Shown: in pieces, positions 34,851-46,165 of the stretch | Layout of the letters: each line of letters starts with the position of its first letter | Position numbering within the stretch: the first letter of the stretch is position 1 | Assembly (NCBI GenBank): GCA_963978545.1 | Contig: OZ021732.1 | Coordinates: 29,418,123 to 29,482,122, forward strand | Reading direction: 5' to 3' | From: Linyphia triangularis | Taxonomy: Eukaryota > Arthropoda > Arachnida > Araneae > Linyphiidae | Length of the DNA: 64,000 bases | The notes under the pieces: model-generated | The model's input: only the letters and a program-made list of their open reading frames with translations | The model's database searches: none | What the model was told of the DNA's origin: nothing | Position numbers and translations under genes: made by a program

Positions 34851-36289
34851 CCTTGAATATGAGCATCTTTCTATGCACTTGTGTCTTTTTTGTCGTAAAT
34901 ATTATTGTTAGGTTGTTGTTTCCTCTTTTTCAGAAATTGGGTTCTTTTCGAGGGAATGCAGAGGTCATTTTAAGATTCGTACCACAACACCTAAGAATTT
35001 GGCGTGATTAGCGGTCAGTTTCAATTAGACCTCTGTCGAACATGCTTTCTCCCCCACGCAATAAATATTGCTGGATTTCTATAGATTTTTTGACTTTGAG
35101 TTTCTAAAGAAGGTACCAAGGCGTGTTGGACTTTTTGCGGTTTTGGACATTTTAACACATATGTCTGCTCCAAAATTTATAAGTCTAGGAATATTTTCGA
35201 AGGGTAAATGATTTTTACAATGACACCTTTTGACCAAGTAAGTGTTTGTAGATGGACCTGAATTTAGCCACTTAAATTCTAGTAGGATGGGGCCTCAAGC
35301 AAATTTGGGCGGCACTTGCTTTGCTATTCGTTAAGTGATATATGTATGGAAGCATAGTTTTTAAAAACCTTTGCACAAGAATTTTATTCATTCAGAGAAG
35401 CAGTTTTCAAAAAATATCTAAAATGTAGACTTCACAGACCTTGGCCCCGGCTCTGCCGGTGACTTGCGTTTTGACTGGAGACATGCTGTCCATAAGTGTT
35501 CAACAACTATCAGCTGTGCCATACCCCGATTCATCTTTAATTGCCATATTCTGATTAATTTTTAGTGTGCTATATCTCGATTCATCTAGAGTGTGCCTTT
35601 TCGATGCAATCAAATTTTAGCGTATTCGATGCAGGTGTTAACAGCTATGTGCATTTTATAGTAAAAGTTCAGATATTTCATCGAATGAGTGTGTGCAGTT
35701 TTGTGCTTCCTATGGGTGTGCATTGTTCAGAAGAATGAGCGTTTTATTTCTAAGCCTGGGTAGCGCAATTAATCATGTACGCATATGGATTTCAATTTGA
35801 CGTGCATGAGCCTTCCATGGATTTAGGTGAGACAATATTCTATTATCAGAGAGGAACAAGCGATCATTATTAAAATAAATAAGAAATTGATTGATTAATG
35901 TTAAGTGTAACAGTTAATTTTAATTACGATTGTATATTAATAGTAGGTGAGATTTAGTTATTTTACTTTAATATTCAATTGCTGTAATATCAAATTGGTG
36001 TTTAAATAAATTGTGTTTGTTAGTAAAAGTGTTTGTCCTCTATTGGACCTCAGTCACACTTGGGTTATTGCAGTTATTGAAAAAAGGGTTATAGCATATT
36101 CAGTTATTGCATGTCATTTGAGTTATTGCATAACTGAGTTATTATTTTTATTGAAGAAATAATTTATTGTATGTCATTCTACGGTTATTGCATGATACGG
36201 TCATTTCTGTTATTGCCTAATTATATTATTACGGATACTAGTTAGTTATCGCAACACCTTATCGCAACCTTTCTTCAGCCACACAACAT
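34851..36289. other. no gene recognised; short gttattgca repeats at its end
   Basis: Separates the two satellite-like blocks. Between about 36055 and 36270 the word gttattgca (or close variants) recurs at irregular intervals. An AATAAA near 36006 followed by a CT-rich stretch hints at an LTR 3' end, but no matching start or duplication was found. Confidence 0.4.
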
Positions 36290-36870
36290 TATTATCCAAT
36301 CTTATGTTTCAGCATTAGTTTCTACCTAAGTTTATTCAACAGATCATTCCACTACCTTAAAAATGATTATCATATTTTCTTTTTTGTCGAAAAAAGTTAT
36401 CTCAACTTTTTTTTAAATCGTGTCTTCTTTTGTCATAAATATAGCTCATCTCATCTTATGTTTCAGCATTAATTTCAACGTTTATTAACAGACAGTTCTA
36501 ATATCTTGAGACTGATCAACTCGTCTTTTTTTTTCTCCTTACAGTTGTTCCTCTTTGCTATCAAAAATTATCATCTCTTTTTTCCCTGCAATTATGTCTT
36601 TTGTCATGAAAATCGATTATCTCATTTACCTTTAAAGATGTGCCTAGTTGACATCGAAATGATTACCTCATCTTCCCCTGCAATTATGTGGAGTTTTTTT
36701 TTTCATAAAAAATTATCATCTAATTTTTTCCAGCAATTATGCCTGTTTGTCATCAAAAATTATCATCTCATCTTTCTCTGCCATTATGCTTTTTTGTCAT
36801 CAAAAATGATCTTCTCTTTCCTTTCAGGCTTGGTTTTAACGCTTTTTACCAACATTTAGTTCCAATACCT
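36290..36870 (+). repeat. diverged satellite-like tandem repeat, block 2
   Basis: Same phrases as block 1, shorter and more compact: tcatcaaaaattatcatctcat, cctgcaattatgtctttttg and accaacatttagttccaatacc. The 117-residue open frame at 36506-36859 follows this repeat (recurring NYHLFF-type phrases) and is not a gene. Confidence 0.6.
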
Positions 36871-37596
36871 TGAAAAGGAACCTAAATGGAAGTCAGATCT
36901 CCTTGCTGAACGAAATTTCATGATTTGCGTTTTCTGTGGTTATCTGTGTTTGCTTGGCAGCCATGTTATTTTTATTTCACTTTGATTAGGAATTCAGGCT
37001 TTTAACTTTAGGACCTATGAATTTTTTTAATCAATGTATTTGAATGTTTGATTGGATTTCTTTTTTTTTAATACCTTTATTTACATTGACTTCATTTCGA
37101 AATAAAAATATAGTTCTGTTCAAGAAAATAATGAAGTGATTTCTTTTTTACGTTGCCCTTTTTTCTTCAGAGGTAAAATGTTTGCTTGAGTGATTAATTG
37201 AGTAAAATAAGAAATTGGGCGAATTAACTTTACTAGCGATAAATCAATTTAAAAACAATGTTTTTCAAAATTTCAAACGTGGAAGTAAAGTGAAAACCAA
37301 TATTTTTAAAACTTTAAGAGATGGTTTTAATTTTTTCAACTTTTCCCCTGCCATCACAATTCTTATTTGATTTAAGATTGGCTTATTACTCTTAGTTCTC
37401 TTATGTCAACTTTGACTCGGTGGTTTGTGCTTAACTATAACACTAGATAACTAAACATTCGTGTATTATTTAACATTAATAGGCTTCCAGTTTTGCGGAT
37501 TACAGATCTTCCCTGATCACTTAACTACTTCTCACTAACCGAAAAGTTAATTTTTGCACATTTCTATTTGCTAATTAAAATATTATTATGCTTCTC
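36871..37596. other. no gene seen; PKC intron
   Basis: AT-rich; nothing recognised. Confidence 0.45.
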
Positions 37597-38116
37597 TTAA
37601 CCCTTGGTTAGTCACGTGGTTGACAATTATCCCCCTTAATCAATTTTTCAACAGATGGCAGTCCATGATCAAAGCCTTCTTACAGTATTTTTTTCAAGTT
37701 ATTTAAAAAATATTTTTTAATTTTTACTTTATTCTGTTTAATGACGTTGTGTTTTTACCCCCTTGCCTGTGGAATATATTTGAGAAAAACGTGCTTAAAA
37801 AGGATTTTTTTTTGGGGGGGGGGGGGGGGGAAGGTTGGTTGAGATTTAATGGCGCAAGGGCAACACGAGGGCCATACTACCAAACTGAGTTCAGGCTTCA
37901 CGGAATTAAAGCACCGATTTTTCTCTTGCCCGAACTCAGGTCGGCCATTCCAAAATTGGCGCATTTGCGTTGCCCGAACTGAGTTCGGGCATCACAGGCC
38001 ACTTTGATATTTGGTCTCGAATTTAACGGTATTTACGAAAATTTAAATTTGGGGGACTTTTGTCCCCCACGCGACTAACCGCGAGTCAAAAGGTCGTGTG
38101 CCCAATCAAGGGTTAA
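37597..38116. mobile_element. piggyBac-like non-autonomous element with internal insert
   Basis: TTAA occurs at both ends (37597-37600 and 38113-38116), with inverted termini CCCTTGGTTAGTCACG and, reversed, CCCTTGATTGGGCACACG. The CCCT start and TTAA target are typical of piggyBac-type ends. Inside is a poly(G) run at about 37815-37830. A GC-richer segment follows with tandem ttgcccgaactgagttcggg-like words near 37880-37995, which may be a separate insertion. Confidence 0.7.
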
Positions 38117-38311
38117 TATACATTAATTTGTTTGGAATAAAAAAAAAAAGGAAATACAAACATGCACTTGGTTTTAATTCATAGTCTTATTAATTGAATA
38201 ATTAGTTATAGAGTAACACTGATTTGAGTTTAGTAATATAGATTGGTTGGTTTTCTAAGGTTGAGGAAGAACACAAGAGATGTTTTCTAGCATATAGTCC
38301 TGAGCAGTCGA

Positions 38312-38479
38312 GCCGATCAAACGGTATAGTGGTTAGCGTTCTAGCTTCTAAACCGCGAGGTCCCGTGTTAGGCACGAATGTTTGTAAATGTATGTTGGCT
38401 TGTCAAATGACGAATGTTTCGGCGCATTATAGCCCTCGTGTTGCTGACGGTGCCAGATAATCTGAAAACAACCAACCAA
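38312..38479 (+). mobile_element. tRNA-derived SINE, copy 6 (B box damaged)
   Basis: Same family; about 13 bp are missing so that ccgcgagg runs into tcccgtgttagg, removing most of the B box. It is flanked by a perfect 13-bp duplication CCTGAGCAGTCGA (38299-38311 and 38480-38492). Confidence 0.92.
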
Positions 38480-38492
38480 CCTGAGCAGTCGA

Positions 38493-39436
38493 TTAGCTAT
38501 AGAACAGTTCGAGTTGAAACATTCGTATAACTAGTGTAGTAGAAGTGTGTTATATTTTCCACGGTTCCTCTTAGCAGTCAATAATTAAAATATTCTTATT
38601 TTCTTCTCTATAGTTTTTCAACGACCATTCCCTTTCTTATATTTATAGTTTCTAAAAAATCGATTCCAAAACTAAAAATTTGCTTTAGATACACCGTATG
38701 TTTTCTCTGTTTTTGATTCAGTTTTACACGCTTGTTAGTAGCCAAAAGTACACCAGGCCTTAAATGAGTGAAAATAACGTTAATCTGGGAAAAATTTTAC
38801 TCAAACGAAACATCAAGAGCATGGGAGTTAAACGATGTTTTGATACATATGCAGTGCTAGAAGTCTGTGGGTAGACGCGGTGTGACGCGTCCCCTCGCTT
38901 TTCAAGAAAACAACTTCCAAAACCTCAGAAATCCATCCCCCCACTTTTAAAAACACTCAATCCATCTGAAAACTAATCATGAAAACTAACATCCTTTAAA
39001 TGTATTTACACTGTGAAAAAGTGACTTAAAGTTTTCAAATGTAGAAAAAAAAAAAAAAAAAACCACAACTATTTATATATATATCATACTATTATTAAAA
39101 TGTATTATACTACTTTGTATAAAGATATAATTATTTTTATTACCACATACTGTTTACTCTTGGTCAACTTTTAACTTTGGAAGAACATTCTTTTAAGTTA
39201 AATTTCTATTCTTGTTTCATATAACTACAAGTTATATGTGAAAACGAACATTTTAGAGTTCTCTATTAATTTACTTTCATGAAAGTATGCACATTTAGAA
39301 GTACAATTTAAATCTCTAAATAAACAATTTTATGTATAATGTTGAATTCTTACTTCACTTTATCTCATACTTCCAAATTAAAAACTAAGTCGCAGATTAT
39401 TCTTTAAAATAACAAAATAATCGAATCCTTGTTCAA
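38493..39436. other. no gene seen; PKC intron
   Basis: AT-rich; an A run near 39045-39062 and a TA-rich stretch after it. Confidence 0.45.
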
Positions 39437-39449
39437 TGTTAGCATTAGG

Positions 39450-39630
39450 TTGGTTGGCTGTTTTCAGATTATCTGGTGCCGTCAGCAACACGAGGGCTAT
39501 AATGCACCGAAACATTCGTCATTAGACAAGCCAACATACATTTACAAGCACCCATGCCTAACACGTGACTCGAACCCGCAACCTCGCTGTCTAGAAGCTA
39601 GCTCGCTAACCACTATACCGTTTGGTCGGC
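39450..39630 (-). mobile_element. tRNA-derived SINE, copy 7
   Basis: Full-length reverse member with an intact B box (ggactcgaacc-type complement, one change) and A-box region. It is flanked by a perfect 13-bp duplication TGTTAGCATTAGG (39437-39449 and 39631-39643). Confidence 0.92.
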
Positions 39631-40269
39631 TGTTAGCATTAGGATGTACAAATTATTTTCTTATAAGCTAATATTTTTATTATAAAAACGAAATTAAAAA
39701 ATGTAACTTTGGGGGGGGGGGGGGGGAGAAGGGGGCGCTTGCTCTTGTCACTAACTTTTGGGCATCCCTCCACATTTTTTTAACCCATTCCTACCACAGT
39801 ACATATGTAACTTATTATTATAGTATATGCACGCTTTTTTGACATCCCAGAAAATGTTGCAATAGTATGTAGGTGTGGGAATATTTCATTCTAAACCCTA
39901 CGGTTTTTCGTAGCATGCACACTGTTTTTGCCAGTAATTCATTTAAAAACCAATATATGCGTTAATTATTTGGAGCAGTGTTGTTTGCTTATTTGTTAGC
40001 AGTGTTGTTTCTCACCCCATGATATTTTCTCTCACTCTCTAAAACGTTTTGATTTCCATTCAAATCCCAGGAAGAATGGTCTGTGAACACTAGTCCAACT
40101 GGAGATAGGGAGCAGAGGGTAGTTCCCAGATTTCATTTTGTTGTACGGATAAATTATTAATTCATTTCTATGACAATTGAGTAAAAGGCAGAGAGGTAAA
40201 ACTATAGACTAAAAGAATTATTGATTTCGCAACTGCCGCATATAAGCAAAAATGAGAAAAAATCTCATG

Positions 40270-40612
40270 TACCCTAGTAGCACAAAATACGCTAAGCCAA
40301 TATCGACACTGGCCAATAACAATGTGGATCGTTGTAGACTTGCAGTTGCTACAGATCTTAGCCAATCTCACCCAGCGCTGGGTAAGATATACTGGAAGTT
40401 TTGAAATGCTGACGCAGAGTATTAAAATTGAAATATATTTTTATAAGGGCGGACAGAGGGGTAAAAATATGTCTTGTGATGGTTTTGACATATTTAATTA
40501 AAAAAAAAACCACCTGTATTTTGGAACGATGCTCGAGTTTTGGCATGTATTGGCCAATCTTCCCAGAACCCCTGTTTCTGACATTGGCCAATACTGATGT
40601 GTTACCTGGGTA
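40270..40612. mobile_element. MITE with TACCC termini
   Basis: The left end TACCCTAGTAGCACAAAATA pairs with the reversed right end TACCCAGGTAACACATCAGT. The interior repeats variants of ggccaatattgg or ggccaatctccca (near 40310, 40360, 40548 and 40583). Such ends are familiar from arthropod MITEs, but I cannot name the superfamily. The 131-residue minus frame at 40358-40753 partly overlaps it and shows no known domain. Confidence 0.55.
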
Positions 40613-43581
40613 CCAAGTTCTGTTTAAAACTATGTGAGAGAGAATAAAAATGCATCCAGAGAGTTTTTGTAGAAGTTTTATTGAAACACTAGGAAAAGCG
40701 GAAAAACTTCTGAAGAGGCAAATAGAGCATGAATCAAAAAATAGTGTGTACAATGTCAGATCTAACAGCCATTAAGGGTTACACTATTATTATTACTATT
40801 AATATTGTTATTATTTTTCATGACATTCAGGAAGGCAAAGAGTGATTCAAACCCGACATGATTACACGAGCACAGAAGAATTGCGTGACATATCAAAAGT
40901 TTAAATGCTGCACTAAGTAAAGAATAGGGAAAGAGGCATTTTCAAAAGCTCTTTGCGGGGTGAGGGTTCACTAATAGAAAACACTCTGTATTAATGTGAT
41001 TGCAACCTTACCTATTCAATTACAAAAAAAATGCCTCATTCCATCACAAAAACAACACTGATCAGAAAAAGGGGGACATGCCTTGTTAGAGAAAGAACAA
41101 CTCTTAAAAAATACTCTAGGAGTCTACACTAGATGAAACAGTATTATAAATTGACATATTTTTTTTTATTGGATAGAGAAATTTACAAAGTTAGGCAGTA
41201 AACGTTACACTGTGAAATTGAATTTCGAAAAATACATTTCTATTCAGAAAGTTGAATAGAAAACTACTTATAGTTCCAAGAAAATAGAAACGATTTTTCT
41301 ATTTGTTAAAATTTGTATGGGCTTTTGCACAAATGTTCTTTGCTGTTGTTGAAATAATTCAATTAGATTTTAAATGGGGTAAAGACTAGGTATAAGAACA
41401 TACAAAATTGTTTTTCAAGATCACATTTTTTGATTCATAATAATTCAATAGAAGGAAATAAAAATACAAGGAACATAATTGAGAATAAATAATTCTAATT
41501 TGAATAAATAACTTAAAAATTCGTTGATATTTTTGAAAGATCTACCTAATATTTGAAAAACAAAAATAAGTTTTCTCCTTGCATGATTTTTTGTAAATTC
41601 ATAAATGTTTAAAAAAAGTTTATTGAATTTACTATGAATAACAATACCAATTTTTCACCCAAAATGTATCAACAATTATGATTAACATTATAAACAAGGT
41701 TAAGTATCCACAAACAATTTTTATATGTATGCTTCATTCTCACAAAGTGTTCGATTTGTTGTCCTATTTCTACTACTTTTTGAAAAAAATTTCTATTCTT
41801 TGAAGTTTAAAAATATTTGAACGATTCATTCTATATATGAATTGTGATTTAATAAGAGTTAATGAAATATTATACATATCACTTTTAGATGGTTTTAGAA
41901 TAAATACTACGATATATGAAAGAAATTAATTTTTTTATTTTATGGCTTTAACATCTCTTCAAGTAAAATCTCGCTCCAAGTATAGACTTCTATTTAACTT
42001 CTATATAGAAAAATCTAACTTCTTTACAGGGTGACGCCATTCACTCAAATTTATTTCGAAGAAGAATTAAAAATTTCAAAACTATAGAGTTTTAGATAAT
42101 GTTTGTAATTTTGACTGTTGTCATTACTCTGTGCTAAATTTTAATAATTTTTTTTACATACCATCATTAAATCTTCTTATGACTATCTATGATATAATTG
42201 GACTATAATCGAATCCCAAATAGTTTTTTTTTTCCAGTTTTTTTTGCACCAACATAAAAGAACCATAGGACTATTTTTTAAATAGCATTTTTAGCTTGAC
42301 ATTAAAGTCAGTGTTATTTTAAATCAAAGTTTAAGTTCACAATTAGAAATTAAATTTGAAATGTGCGATATTGTTTCAAAATACAATGAAAGTAATTTAA
42401 CTTTTTACCTCTAAGGTTTTGATTAATTTTAATGGTAAAATTAGTTTTTAGTACGATTAACAATAGAAAGACAGTGTCTGTAATTAGGTAATATTCTGTG
42501 TAACATACGATCTAATTTTTCTCGTAAATAAAATTGTCCTACTTTCAATTTTTTTAAACCAAAAGTTAAGTAAAAGTTTTATAAAAAACATATTTCTTTC
42601 ACATTTATTACCAATGAATAAATGTACAGAAATCGGACATTTCAGGAGAATGATATTTGTTAGAACGAGCACCATAAGTAGTAGCACGTGATATTTAGTG
42701 TTAAATAGTTTGACTTATTCGTTTACTGTTCTCAAAATTGAACGCAAAACACAAAAATTGGAATTGCTATATCTATTTTGCTATAAACTGATCTATCAAA
42801 ATTGTTTTCTAGTGCGCAGTTAAAAGGTTGCATTTCAAAAAAATTGTCTACTTTAAAATATTTTTTCTTTTATTATAGTTGTTAATAGAGAAATGTTAAA
42901 TCCAGTTTGGCAAAGTTAAATATATTATATTTAATAATTGAAATGGTGTAGATGAATTGTAAGATTATTTGTTTATAATTACAAAGTCTGCATTCCAATA
43001 AATTTTTCTGAATTCTGGAGTAGACAATTTGCCAACCTATTTTAACTGTGCATCAAGTTTCAATATATGATAAGAATTACACATACAAATAGCGCATTGA
43101 TAATAAATAATTTAAATTATAAATTATTGCTTTTTATTCGTTTGATCTATTCATTTCTTGAGTTATCATAAATACACCATACCTTTACAACTTTTACTTA
43201 AATGCATAGATATTTGATATGTTTCTTTTTATTAATGACCAACCTTCAATCTCAAAGAATTAAAAAGTCCATAATATCAATTTTGTATTTATATTAGTCG
43301 TATAAATTTTATACACTTTAGTCTATGTTTGAAAATTTCTTGTTAATGTTTCTTCAATAAAATAAAATTAACAAATCAAATTGCAAAACAGATCTTCCTC
43401 TGCATCGATATAGACTTTTATTTAGCAGAATATTCCTTGTATTTTAAAGGAATTTAACTAAATTATTTAGTTTTAATTTTAACAAAACAAAACTTCTGTA
43501 TCATGTAATTTTTAGACATTTAAAAAAACAACAACTATGTACTACTTTGAATTTTGTTCTTTGTAATTAAATTAAAGAAAA
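40613..43581. other. no gene seen; very AT-rich PKC intron
   Basis: Long AT-rich stretch without recognisable repeats or coding similarity; several T/A homopolymers. Confidence 0.5.
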
Positions 43582-43800
43582 CCCGATAATTATACGTTGT
43601 ATTTTAAAGCACTTTTTTTTAATTATCTAGTAACATACTTAACATAATAAAAAGGGCGAAGTTTAATTACTTTTAACGATAATCCAAAACCAATAATCAT
43701 AAGTTGTATTATTTTAAAGCACTTTTTTGAATTACCTAGTAACATAATTAACATATATACATCAAAAGGGTGAAGTTTAATTATTTTAAAGACATTTCAT
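43582..43800 (+). repeat. two-copy tandem repeat, about 108 bp
   Basis: Two adjacent diverged copies share gttgtattttaaagcactttt, aattatctagtaacatac and aagggcgaagtttaattac (second copy gttgtattattttaaagcac, aattacctagtaacataa, aagggtgaagtttaatta). Confidence 0.7.
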
Positions 43801-45501
43801 CAAATACCAATATAGCAAATAAAACTATTAATAGAAAGTAGGAAGTTGCCTCTGCACTTCATTTTTATTTTATTTACTAAACGAAAATAAATGCATGCAA
43901 TAAGATAGTTGAAATATGTGCATTAAGTCTGGTGAAGTGAAAAAGCATCAGAATAATGACTCGAAAGCTTAATGCATATTTTTCCAGAAATGATTACACT
44001 CAATATTCATTTAGATTAGCATAGCTTTGCAACATTTTAAAAATGAGTTATATATAGTATAAAAACGAGATATTCGCATCCCTGGCTTATGTATTTCGTA
44101 AGCATTCAATTAAGTAATTCATATTCGTTGCTGAGACATTACGTCGTTGAAAGTTCACCAAAGTAGGCGTTTTGTATAATGCTTAAGAAAGACGCTTTAT
44201 AAAATACATGTTATACTTAAAGTAAAGTTACAGTTATTGAACATCGACTACTATAAATGGTATAGGTAAATGTTTTCGTATCATACGAGATGCGGTTGTG
44301 AGACATCATAACAATAGAAAGTATAATATAATATCCAAGTGCACAAGAAGTCATTTTTTAATCAGTTTTAAGAAAGCTAATGATTTTTTTTTGACATTTA
44401 GAAGAACACTAAGAAAACTGGTTATTTATAGATATATTTTTTTAACAAAAACTGGTGAATATGTTTTAAAATTAGCAGTTATATGTAATCTTTATTATTA
44501 GTAAAAACCATAGTTAAGGAAAAAAAATATTTTTAGCATCGGGCAAAGGTTTTGAGAGATGTTTAAAAGACGATTTTAAAAATAAACGCAATAAATGCCA
44601 TAGCAGCTAGTATAAATAAAAAATAAAACAAAATGTAACAAGTAATGAAAAATTATGATATGGTCATATACAATGCACTTTAACATATGAAAACATAAAA
44701 TAGGACAAAACAGATATGAGTGGAAAATGTACAATCATGATTCAGTCAAAGTTTTGATATACTGTTTAGCTTTCTTAGTGACATAAATTATCAATTAATA
44801 TAAGCATAATTTTGCATTCAAATAAGTATGTTAAAAATTACATTTCATATAATTATACTCTTGTTTTAAAAAGAGAAACCCTAAAAATGTAGGATGAATC
44901 ATTTTTGCAACAATTCTATTTGCATTATACATTTTACAATGCAAATACAAATTAAAGTTTAGAGAAAAACATTTCTTATGGATAACATTGATAAATATTA
45001 AAAGCAACAAAAGGTAAGAGAAATATATATATTGGTAGGAACACAAACAAAATATTTGTGCTCTATAAGTAGCTATACGAACTAATATATATATATATAT
45101 ATAGATATTATTCATTTATTTACATCATACAGTGATATATACAAATAATTTTTTCGCTATTTTTGTAGTCCTATTAAAGAATTTCAAAATTTTTTATTTT
45201 TCCTAAAGGGTCAAAATTTTTTCTCATAATCCGGGGTCCCCTTTTCTACTATATTAAAGTGCCATTAGAAAAATGAAATCACATTTGAATCTTGATTTGT
45301 GCGTTCTGCCATCTCTACAAGCTGAAGTTTGAAAATCAACTTTTTTTCAATTGTTTCATAATAGAGTGCCACTGCTTTAATAATAGAAGAGGAAACTGCC
45401 ACTAACAGTATCGATATAAACACCGGAATTGTGCACTGATAAATAAGGTGCCAATGGGGATAAAGTATGCGAAAAGCGCCAAAGAGAAACAGTGGGTAAT
45501 A
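43801..45501. other. no gene seen; PKC intron
   Basis: AT-rich, with a TA microsatellite near 45084-45103. No coding similarity. Confidence 0.5.
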
Positions 45502-46165
45502 GACCGAGAGACTGCTGCAAGTTTAGCTACCCCATCAAACATCATTCTGAATTTTTTTTAATAGAATGTGAAGAAAAGATAGTAGATTACCAATCCACAG
45601 GTCTGTGTGGCGAAAATGGCCGAAACTAGACGAAAATCGACCTTGAACGAGATGAACTAAATCTGTATGCCAAATATGCCATAACTTGCCAAATAATGAG
45701 CATTCTTTTTTATGTGATAACCCGTCGCTCTTTAATTTTCAATTAAGAAGGTTGCAGGCGATTAAGATATCTGGCGACGGTTTACTTACATCTATTAAAA
45801 GTGAGACAAGTTGGCAATAAATATTACGTCACTGATGACGCAACTGATGTCGCCAATTTGGCTTACTTTTAAAATGTGCAAGTTTTCCAGCCAGAGATCA
45901 GAAAACGTCTGCGCCCTTCCTCATTGAAATATAAGTGCTGTGGGTTGCCAGATGAGAAAAGGTGTTCACTTTTTAGCAAGTTATGACATATTTGGCAATC
46001 GTGTTTAGTTACAACTCATTCAAAATCGATTTTTGACAAGTTTCGGCCATTTTGTCACGGCAGAGCAGTGGATTCACTATCTACTAACTTTTCTCCATAT
46101 TCTATAAAAAAAATATTCAGAATGATGTTCAATGGAGTACCTAAACTTTCAGTTGCCACTCAGAC
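45502..46165. mobile_element. foldback MITE, copy 2
   Basis: Same family as 11447-12113: ends GACCGAGAGACTGCTGCAA and, reversed, GTCTGAGTGGCAACTGAAA. The palindromic body has aaaatggccgaaactaga and tgccaaatatgccataact. TA precedes the left end. The central ggcaataaatattacgtca is conserved with copy 1, including the AATAAA hexamer. Confidence 0.85.

Noticed and set aside
35630..36060. Possible solo LTR ending near a CAGTCACA after an AATAAA
   Set aside because: No start paired with a matching 5-bp duplication; the TG...CA limits would be arbitrary.
36506..36859. 117-residue plus open frame
   Set aside because: It follows the phrases of the satellite-like repeat (recurring NYHL/FF words), so it is a by-product of the repeat.
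2368..39630. tRNA genes at the B-box-containing loci
   Set aside because: Each lies inside a SINE with target duplications, lacks a proper acceptor stem pairing, and continues into the SINE body.
40358..40753. 131-residue minus open frame
   Set aside because: It overlaps a MITE and matches no domain; composition resembles the AT-rich background.
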